From NCBI GenBank assembly GCA_947053345.1, contig CAMRSM010000034.1, positions 1 through 39,169 of the forward strand: DNA of 39,169 nt, given 5' to 3'. A program made the translations under genes and the position numbers. Under the pieces are notes generated by a model, which had not been told where the DNA came from, did not search any database, and worked only from the letters and a program-made list of their open reading frames with translations. Origin of the DNA: an uncultured Lachnospiraceae bacterium (lineage in GTDB: Bacteria > Bacillota > Clostridia > Lachnospirales > Lachnospiraceae). Shown in pieces: positions 33,932-39,169 of the stretch (positions within the stretch are counted from its first letter, which is position 1; every line of letters starts with the position of its first letter).

Positions 33932-34621
33932 TCAAACAAGCCTCGTGCCGCACTCCTCACAAAAGCGCGCGTCCGCAGGGAGCTGTATCCCGCAGGACGG
34001 ACACCTTCTTGAAACAGGGCGCTGCATTTCCAGCCCCTGCCCACACTTAATACAAAAATGATTATTCTTGTCATTCAGGGCACCGCAGCAGCCGCACAGA
34101 ACCGTGTGGTCATCTGCCTCCTCTACCGGGTCGATCCTTGTGCCGCAGTCCCCACAAAATACCGTCTCATCGTCCACGATATTCTCGCAATTCGGGCAGT
34201 AACGGATTCCCTTAAGGCGCAAAACCGCAAGATAGTTGTCATGGATCCTGTCATTGATCTTGTTCAGCTTTTCCACCGCCGCCGTGATCGCGAGCTCGTA
34301 CCCTGCCGGTTTCTCGTAAAAATTCTGTCCGATCTCCGTGTAAAGGGGGGCAAATGATTTTTTCAGTTCCTCATTCTCCGCTTCAAGCACCGCAACCTGT
34401 CCGGCTTCCGGTGATGCCGTTCCGGGCTTCCCTGCCGCCTCCGGTTCGGGCGTTTTAACCGGATCCGGGCCACAGGCAGATCCCCCTGCGGTTTCCGTCC
34501 CCTCAGTCTCTTCCGTTACCGCGCCGCTTTCCGCAATATCGCCTGCACCTATGCACGCGGATCCTTCCTTCACTATGTCAGTAGCACCGACAATCTCAAC
34601 TGTCCCGTTTTCCTCCCCCAT
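33932..34621 (-). CDS. Triple zinc-ribbon protein, 229 aa
   Basis: The N-terminal ~85 residues are acidic, low-complexity (E/A/G/T-rich). A short helical part (VLEAENEELKKSFAPLYTEI, then AAVEKLNKINDRI) follows, then three zinc ribbons: CPNCENIVDDETVFCGDCG, CGCCGALNDKNNHFCIKCG and CPSCGIQLPADARFCEECG, each CxxC-x(9-11)-CxxC. There is no membrane segment. It is probably a protein- or nucleic-acid-binding adaptor. It lies 52 bp after the PocR-domain gene and shares its terminator, so the two likely work together. Confidence 0.75.
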   Translation of the reverse strand: MGEENGTVEIVGATDIVKEGSACIGAGDIAESGAVTEETEGTETAGGSACGPDPVKTPEPEAAGKPGTASPEAGQVAVLEAENEELKKSFAPLYTEIGQNFYEKPAGYELAITAAVEKLNKINDRIHDNYLAVLRLKGIRYCPNCENIVDDETVFCGDCGTRIDPVEEADDHTVLCGCCGALNDKNNHFCIKCGQGLEMQRPVSRRCPSCGIQLPADARFCEECGTRLV

Positions 34622-34673
34622 AGACCGAAACCTCCCGCTCTCATTTTACGCTGCCGTCCAGCAACACAAGCCA

Positions 34674-35450
34674 TCATCTGTTCGCATTCATCTTCTGGAC
34701 GGATGTATAAATATCCGATGCAAGCTGCTGGATATCCTTATAAATCACACCGGACTGCTTCGAGAGGTCGCCCATCTGTGAAGCAACAACTGCGAAACCC
34801 GCCCCGAGGGCACCTGCACGCCCCGCCTCAATGGATGCGTTGAGCGCAAGGATGTTCTGCTTCGAGGCAATCTTTTCAAGCGCTTTTGTCTTTGCGTTGA
34901 TCGTGCCCACCATCGTTGTCGTCACACCGAGTTCCTCATCTATGACCTTGGTTCTCGTGCGGTTTTTAAACTTTTCATACTCAAAATTTACAAAATAATT
35001 CACCATGAAATCAAGCATCTTCGCTGCGGCATAAATTGCTCTTTCCGAGCGGACCGGCACCCTTTTTACCGCCGCCACATAATCACGCTCCGCAATGCCA
35101 AGCTCCCTCGCAACCGCCGCAAACTTCTCCTCGTCCGGCTCCGCCGGAAGAACCTGGCCGCCGACCATCGCGCCAAGCTTCTCGCCTTCCACAATGATAT
35201 CACAGGAAAACTCCATCAGACCCGCGTGACAGCGGTATGTACCGGTACATTCATTATCACATTTTGTACAGCGGCGAAGCCCTTCCTTTGAACCGCGCGT
35301 ATACCTCGCGCAAAAATCCGTAAAATTACTTCCCTCTGTAATATAATTCCCCTTATTGTCCACAGCGATGGCTGCAAGCCCTGTTGCATCGGAAAATTGG
35401 TTCTGTATATCCTGCAACAGCTTAAAATCCAAAAAATCCTTTAATTCCAT
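34674..35450 (-). CDS. PocR sensory domain plus methyl-accepting-type signalling helix, soluble
   Basis: 258 aa. The N-terminal PocR-like domain (about 5-165) has the Cys-rich core FCARYTRGSKEGLRRCTKCD and TYRCHAGLMEFSCDIIVEGE. The C-terminal part has the receptor hairpin tip ALEKIASKQNILALNASIEA, then GRAGALGAGFAVVASQMGDL, the classical CheA/CheW contact site. There is no membrane helix and only a short hairpin, so it is a small cytosolic receptor. PocR domains bind small metabolites such as propanediol-type ligands or hydrocarbon derivatives; the ligand here is unknown. ATG 35450 follows GAGGT; the longer upstream frame overlaps the promoter. Confidence 0.85.
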   Translation of the reverse strand: MELKDFLDFKLLQDIQNQFSDATGLAAIAVDNKGNYITEGSNFTDFCARYTRGSKEGLRRCTKCDNECTGTYRCHAGLMEFSCDIIVEGEKLGAMVGGQVLPAEPDEEKFAAVARELGIAERDYVAAVKRVPVRSERAIYAAAKMLDFMVNYFVNFEYEKFKNRTRTKVIDEELGVTTTMVGTINAKTKALEKIASKQNILALNASIEAGRAGALGAGFAVVASQMGDLSKQSGVIYKDIQQLASDIYTSVQKMNANR

Positions 35451-35525
35451 CACATTTACCTCTTTCTCACACTTTTTCTGGTTGATGTACTTTGTCCGTG
35501 TTACTAACGCGCAATACATGTTCTC

Positions 35526-35554
35526 ATTATAACATGGAGGAGGCTGTTTTTCAA
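35526..35554 (-). promoter_or_regulatory. Promoter of the PocR/zinc-ribbon operon
   Basis: Minus strand TTGAAA (35554-35549), 17 bp, TATAAT (35531-35526). Confidence 0.8.
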
Positions 35555-35621
35555 TATACTCTGTTTCATTTATCACATAATATTTTAAAGATTTTTGTAG
35601 AGAATCCAAAACAATCTTCCA

Positions 35622-35650
35622 TTGCATTTTCTGGGAAATAGTGTTATTAT
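35622..35650 (+). promoter_or_regulatory. Promoter of the ptb-buk operon
   Basis: TTGCAT (35622-35627), 17 bp, TATTAT (35645-35650). It leaves a leader of about 185 bases. Confidence 0.65.
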
Positions 35651-35753
35651 TTTTAACAATGAGGAATCCGGGGTCACACCCTGATTTCCGTCCCCGGTTC
35701 TGCCCAGACCCAAACTTTCGGGAACAGGGTACCGGAATCTATTTGCGTGAGAA

Positions 35754-35804
35754 GCCGCGCCTGCACCATACTTTAAGCCTACGGCGCGTTTGCACTTGCC
35801 GCGC
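35754..35804 (+). promoter_or_regulatory. Alternative GC-rich stems in the ptb leader
   Basis: GCCGCGC occurs twice (35754-35760, 35798-35804), and GGCGCG (35783-35788) between them can pair with either copy. The two hairpins exclude each other. The second is followed by an A-rich stretch, not a T run, so it is not a simple terminator. Confidence 0.35.
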
Positions 35805-35841
35805 AAAAATACAATAATTTTTAAGAAAAGGGGAAATGAAA

Positions 35842-36753
35842 ATGAGCAAGGGATTTGACGAACTGATCGCAATCACGGGGAGCATGAAAAAAGTTGCCGT
35901 CGCGGCGGCACAGGACGCTCCGATCTTGGAGGCAGTAAAGGCTGCAAAGGAGCGCGGCATCGCGGATGCGATCCTTGTCGGGGACGCAGACAAAATCAAT
36001 GAAATTGCCGCCGAACTTAAAATGGACCTGTCCGGCTACGAGGTCATTGACGTAAAGGATACGATTGAAGCTGCACACACTGCAGTTGCCCTCGTACATG
36101 ACGGAAAAGCGGATATGTACATGAAAGGCCTGATCGACACAAAGAATTTCCTGAAGAGCGTGCTGGACAAGGAAGTCGGACTGCGCACCGGAAAGCCGCT
36201 GTCCCATGTTGCCGTATTTGAACTGCCGGGCATCGACCGCCTGCTCTTTTTATCGGATGTGGCATTCATCCCGTACCCGACGCTGGAGGACAAGAAAGCG
36301 ATCATCGAACACACCGTCGCCGTTGCGCATGCCTGTGGCATTGAATGCCCGAAGGTTGCACCGGTTGCCGCGGTTGAGGTCGTAAACCCGAAGATGCAGG
36401 TCACAGTAGATGCCGAGGAACTGACCCGGTTGAATGACGCAGGGGAGATCACGGGCTGCATTATCGACGGGCCGCTTTCCTTCGACCTGGCGATCGACCC
36501 GGAGGCTGCAAAGCACAAAAATGCAGAGAACCGCAAGATTGTCGGCGACGCGGACGTGATCTTGTTCCCGGACATCCACGCGGGCAACCTGATGTATAAG
36601 GCGCTCGTCCATCTGACCAAATGCAAGAACGGCTGCATCTTAACCGGCACAAAGGCTCCTGTCATCCTGACAAGCCGTTCCGACACGTTTGAGACGAAGG
36701 TAAACTCCATCGCACTCGCCGCGGTTGTCGCGCATAATTTAAAGCAGCAGTAA
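35842..36753 (+). CDS. ptb: Phosphate butyryltransferase
   Basis: 303 aa. Converts butyryl-CoA and phosphate to butyryl-phosphate and CoA, the penultimate step of the kinase route to butyrate. It belongs to the phosphotransacetylase/PTB fold family: MKKVAVAAAQDAPILEAVKA, DMYMKGLIDTKNFLKSVL, GPLSFDLAIDPEAA and the C-terminal FPDIHAGNLMYKAL with TGTKAPVILTSRSDT. The length of about 300 separates it from phosphate acetyltransferase (~330). ATG 35842 (AGGGG 8 bases upstream) is favoured over ATG 35836. buk follows 270 bp downstream with a small gene between. Confidence 0.95.
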   Translation: MSKGFDELIAITGSMKKVAVAAAQDAPILEAVKAAKERGIADAILVGDADKINEIAAELKMDLSGYEVIDVKDTIEAAHTAVALVHDGKADMYMKGLIDTKNFLKSVLDKEVGLRTGKPLSHVAVFELPGIDRLLFLSDVAFIPYPTLEDKKAIIEHTVAVAHACGIECPKVAPVAAVEVVNPKMQVTVDAEELTRLNDAGEITGCIIDGPLSFDLAIDPEAAKHKNAENRKIVGDADVILFPDIHAGNLMYKALVHLTKCKNGCILTGTKAPVILTSRSDTFETKVNSIALAAVVAHNLKQQ

Positions 36754-36786
36754 CCGCTTCCGGCCATACTTGGGAGGGAGGTTAAA

Positions 36787-36978
36787 ATGCTTGACACCGT
36801 TTTCGAATTGGCTTTGGATGCAGTAACGGAAATTGTAGAAGCTGTTCTGACAAAGAAAATCCGGAACAAAAAAGCCGCAGCTGATAAAACAACAGAAAAG
36901 ACCGGCAGGGAGCCACAAACCTGTCCAAAAAGCTCCATTGGCGGCGAAGAACCGGAAAATACCGGAAACGCAAAGTAA
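36787..36978 (+). CDS. 63-aa protein encoded between ptb and buk
   Basis: Starts [20 protein letters not shown], an amphipathic to hydrophobic helix, then a strongly basic stretch ([14 protein letters not shown]) and a polar tail. GGGAGG lies 7 bases before ATG 36787, one of the better ribosome sites here, which argues for real translation. It is not a transmembrane protein by eye, as Asp and Glu interrupt the helix. It may be a small helper of the pathway or an unrelated passenger; no family was recognised. Confidence 0.6.
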   Translation: MLDTVFELALDAVTEIVEAVLTKKIRNKKAAADKTTEKTGREPQTCPKSSIGGEEPENTGNAK

Positions 36979-37024
36979 GATGAAGCAGTACAATAACAAA
37001 TATCACAGGAGGGAAATCATCCTA

Positions 37025-38092
37025 ATGTCCATCAAAAGCTTGATCATCAACCCGGGCTCCACCTCCACCAAGATCGGTGTATTCGAGGACGAGACCCTGT
37101 TGTTCGAGGAAACCCTGCGTCACTCCACTGAGGAGATTGCGCGTTACGCCACGATCGTTGACCAGAAGGATTTCCGCAAAAACATCATTGTTTCTTTATT
37201 AAAAGAGAAAGATTTTGATATCAATTCACTGAATGTTGTTGTCGGCAGGGGCGGCATGTTAAAGCCGATTGTCTCCGGCACTTACGCGGTGAGCGACGCG
37301 CTGCTCGCCGACCTGAAAGTAGGCGTGCAGGGACAGCATGCTTCGAACCTCGGCGGTATCTTAGCAAGGGAAATCGGGGATTCGATCGGTGTACCGTCCT
37401 ATATTGTTGACCCGGTCGTTGTGGACGAGCTGATGCCGTCCGCCAGATATTCCGGTGTCCCGGAACTTCCGCGCGTCAGCATTTTCCATGCATTAAACCA
37501 GAAAGCAGTCGCAAAGCGCTACGCCAAAGAAGCGGGAAAGCCATATGAATCTCTCCGCCTGATTGTCGTGCATATGGGCGGCGGTGTTTCCGTCGGTGCG
37601 CACATTGACGGCAGGGTTGTGGATGTGTTCAACGCCCTTGACGGCGATGGCGCATTCTCCCCGGAACGTGCGGGTGCAGTCCCTTCCGGTGCGCTTGTCA
37701 AAATGTGCTTCTCCGGCAAATACACAGAGAAGGAAGTTTACAAAAAACTCGTTGGGAACGGCGGTTTCAACGCATACCTTGGCACGAATGACATGCGCAA
37801 TGTCGAGAAGATGGTGGATGAGGGCAATGAGGATGCGGCTGCGCTGCGCGAAGCATTCCTGCTCCAGGTTTCCAAAGATATCGGCTCAATGGCATGCGTG
37901 CTTGAAGGCAAGGTCGACCGGATCATTGTGACCGGCGGCATCGCATACGACAAGTACGTTGTCGGCGAACTTGAAAAACGCGCCGGGTTTATCGCGCCGT
38001 TTACCATATATCCGGGTGAGGATGAACTGCTCGCACTCGCGCAGGGAGCACTGCGCGTGATGAACGGCGAGGAGAAAGCAATGGAGTATTAA
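37025..38092 (+). CDS. buk: Butyrate kinase
   Basis: 355 aa acetokinase-family enzyme making butyrate and ATP from butyryl-phosphate. N-terminal phosphate-1 motif [15 protein letters not shown], then [31 protein letters not shown] and [20 protein letters not shown], with [14 protein letters not shown], all typical of Buk. ATG 37025 is preceded by AGGAGG at a slightly long distance (about 10-11 bases). It is co-directional with ptb and followed by a terminator, so ptb, the small ORF and buk form one operon. Confidence 0.95.
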   Translation: MSIKSLIINPGSTSTKIGVFEDETLLFEETLRHSTEEIARYATIVDQKDFRKNIIVSLLKEKDFDINSLNVVVGRGGMLKPIVSGTYAVSDALLADLKVGVQGQHASNLGGILAREIGDSIGVPSYIVDPVVVDELMPSARYSGVPELPRVSIFHALNQKAVAKRYAKEAGKPYESLRLIVVHMGGGVSVGAHIDGRVVDVFNALDGDGAFSPERAGAVPSGALVKMCFSGKYTEKEVYKKLVGNGGFNAYLGTNDMRNVEKMVDEGNEDAAALREAFLLQVSKDIGSMACVLEGKVDRIIVTGGIAYDKYVVGELEKRAGFIAPFTIYPGEDELLALAQGALRVMNGEEKAMEY

Positions 38093-38120
38093 ACCGGGAG
38101 GCAAAACCTTTAAAAACGAA

Positions 38121-38153
38121 GAACAAAGCGGGGTTTCTAATCCCGCTTTGTTC
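38121..38153 (+). terminator. Terminator of the ptb-buk operon
   Basis: Perfect 12-bp stem GAACAAAGCGGG / CCCGCTTTGTTC, then TTATTCT. Confidence 0.85.
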
Positions 38154-38191
38154 TTATTCTCTAAAACCCTGACCAGAAGGAGGGAATCCAC

Positions 38192-38641
38192 ATGCCACGC
38201 GACCCTGCCGCTGTCTCGAAAAATATGAGCAAAATCCGCAGTAAGGACACCTCCATTGAGTTGCTGCTGCGCAAAGCCCTATGGCACAGGGGCTACCGCT
38301 ACCGCAAAAATTACAAGGCGCTGCCCGGTTCCCCCGATATCGTCCTGACGAAACATAAAATTGCCGTTTTCTGCGACAGCGAATTTTTCCACGGGAAGGA
38401 TTGGGAGATTCTCAAACTGCGCCTTGAAAAGGGGAATAACCCGGATTTCTGGATCAAAAAAATCGAGCGCAACTGCAAAAGGGATTGGGAAAATGATAAA
38501 AAACTGCTGTATCTGGGCTACACGGTTATCCATCTCTGGGGGCAGGATATCAAAAAACATACGGATGAATGCGTGAAAGCAATCGAAGACGCTATTTGGG
38601 ACGATAAGATTGAAACATTTCCGGACGAATATCCCGATTGA
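38192..38641 (+). CDS. vsr: Very short patch repair (Vsr) endonuclease
   Basis: 149 aa. Nicks DNA 5' of T in T:G mismatches left by deamination of 5-methylcytosine. Features: MSKIRSKDTSIELLLRKALW at the start, catalytic Asp in LPGSPDIVL, and AVFCDSEFFHGKDWEIL where classical Vsr has FVxGCFWHGH. The usual Zn-binding Cys residues of that loop are thus partly missing, marking a divergent Vsr branch. GAAGGAGGG precedes ATG 38192. Vsr normally accompanies a C5 methyltransferase; the only one in this window is in the island 28 kb away. Confidence 0.87.
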   Translation: MPRDPAAVSKNMSKIRSKDTSIELLLRKALWHRGYRYRKNYKALPGSPDIVLTKHKIAVFCDSEFFHGKDWEILKLRLEKGNNPDFWIKKIERNCKRDWENDKKLLYLGYTVIHLWGQDIKKHTDECVKAIEDAIWDDKIETFPDEYPD

Positions 38642-38643
38642 CC

Positions 38644-38667
38644 ACGGGGCTGTATAAACAGCCCCGT
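38644..38667. terminator. Hairpin between vsr and the edge gene
   Basis: ACGGGGCTGT / ACAGCCCCGT with a 4-base loop, followed by TTTCCTC on the plus strand. It may serve both converging genes. Confidence 0.7.
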
Positions 38668-38695
38668 TTCCTCATTCATACATATTAAATATCAC

Positions 38696-39169
38696 CTACT
38701 CGCCCGTCCGCTTTCCGCCATCCTCTGCTTTTGTATCCTGACCGCCGATCTGCGACGCTCCGCCCTGCGCTCCGGCATCCATGTTCTTACCTGTGGATTT
38801 TCCGGGCTGTTCGTTCTCCGGGCTTTTGCCCCCATCCGTCCCGCCTCCCTGCGGCGGCGGGGTTGAATCCATGTTTTCGGCAGGTTTTCCGCCGTTTCCC
38901 GTGGGCTTTCCAGGTATTCCGGTATTTTCGCCATCCGGATTTCCGGAAACCGTCCCGTCGGCTGAATCAAGGGTACTTTTACCGCCCGGTTCAGAAGTGG
39001 TATGTCCGTTCCCATCCCCGGTTCCGTCCCCGTCCTGTCCCGGCTCATCCGCTTCCCCATTTCCGGTTCCGTCCCCGTCCTGTCCCGGCTCATCCGCTTC
39101 CCCATTCCCGGTCTCGTCCCCGTCCTGTCCCGGCTCATCCGCTTCCCCATTCCCGGTCTCGTCCCCGTC
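38696..39169 (-). CDS. C-terminal part of a Gly/Asp/Pro-rich repetitive protein (partial)
   Basis: Only the last 157 codons are inside the window; the frame is open at 39169. The composition is low-complexity and acidic: repeats of DGDETGNGEADEPGQ (15 residues), then G/P/K/N-rich sequence ending GGKRTGE and TAG at 38696-38698. This frame fits the 45-bp repeat best; the overlapping frame beginning MGKRMSRDRTG is an artefact. It is probably an extended, surface or secreted linker region, but no domain is visible. Confidence 0.6.
   Translation of the reverse strand, partial: DGDETGNGEADEPGQDGDETGNGEADEPGQDGDGTGNGEADEPGQDGDGTGDGNGHTTSEPGGKSTLDSADGTVSGNPDGENTGIPGKPTGNGGKPAENMDSTPPPQGGGTDGGKSPENEQPGKSTGKNMDAGAQGGASQIGGQDTKAEDGGKRTGE
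39005..39169 (-). repeat. 45-bp tandem repeat in coding sequence
   Basis: More than three copies encoding DGD(E/G)TGNGEADEPGQ. Copies near the window end are almost identical, so copy number may vary between strains. It continues past the window edge. Confidence 0.85.

Noticed and set aside
36036-36938. 300-aa open frame antisense to ptb
   Set aside because: Mirror of the ptb coding frame, with no ribosome site and serine-rich nonsense composition.
38692-39150. Frame beginning MGKRMSRDRTG at the right edge
   Set aside because: An alternative frame of the 45-bp repeat. The D/G/E/P frame has normal composition for a surface protein and ends at a proper stop.

Overview
The window looks like a chromosome segment of a strictly anaerobic, low-to-mid GC Clostridia member, most likely Lachnospiraceae-like. 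This rests on a phosphate butyryltransferase/butyrate kinase pair (butyrate formation), pyruvate formate-lyase with its activase, a reverse-order rubrerythrin next to a Fur/PerR regulator, AGGAGG-type ribosome binding sites, and TTGACA/TTGAAA-17-TATAAT promoters. No rRNA, tRNA or CRISPR array was seen.

Layout. 1-3458 (minus): two-component system (NarL-type kinase and regulator) followed by an FtsX-like permease. 3519-3854: three tandem copies of a ~112-bp structured repeat. 4051-5472: two small unknown genes and an O6-alkylguanine-DNA alkyltransferase. 5684-12363: an AT-rich island with a four-gene minus-strand defence operon (unknown 140-aa protein; C5 methyltransferase fused to a HaeIII-type nuclease; DUF262 protein; HEPN protein) plus an IS630-family element. 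12357-13625: M28 peptidase. 14344-16713: acetyltransferase, then an aspartyl-tRNA synthetase of archaeal type behind a leader peptide and terminator. 16932-21666: PerR-like regulator, rubrerythrin, pflB, pflA. 21864-22343: Cu/Zn superoxide dismutase. 22400-30464 (minus): an ABC export operon with three adaptor proteins, one large permease and two ATPases. 30803-31795: aldo/keto reductase with a structured leader. 31923-35450 (minus): LamG surface protein, zinc-ribbon protein, PocR-domain chemoreceptor-like protein. 35842-38092: ptb, a 63-aa small protein, buk. 38192-38641: Vsr endonuclease. The right edge cuts a low-complexity protein with 45-bp repeats.

The main points to follow up are these. 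(1) The defence island is bracketed by a 124-bp direct repeat, with one mismatch, copied from the 3' end of the M28 peptidase gene. The left copy still carries the ancestral C-terminus, so the island split an older M28-alkyltransferase gene pair and rewrote the peptidase tail. This matches insertion with long target duplication. (2) The IS630 element sits between the defence operon and what looks like its original promoter. (3) The synthetase gene is preceded by a consensus promoter, a 19-codon leader peptide with the run Asn-Arg-Asp-Asp-Asp, mutually exclusive stems and a strong terminator. This looks like ribosome-mediated attenuation, with no T-box motif seen. (4) The tandem repeats at 3519-3854 show compensatory base changes in a stem, so the fold itself appears conserved.

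All calls come from reading the sequence and recalled family knowledge; no database search, folding program or codon statistics were run.
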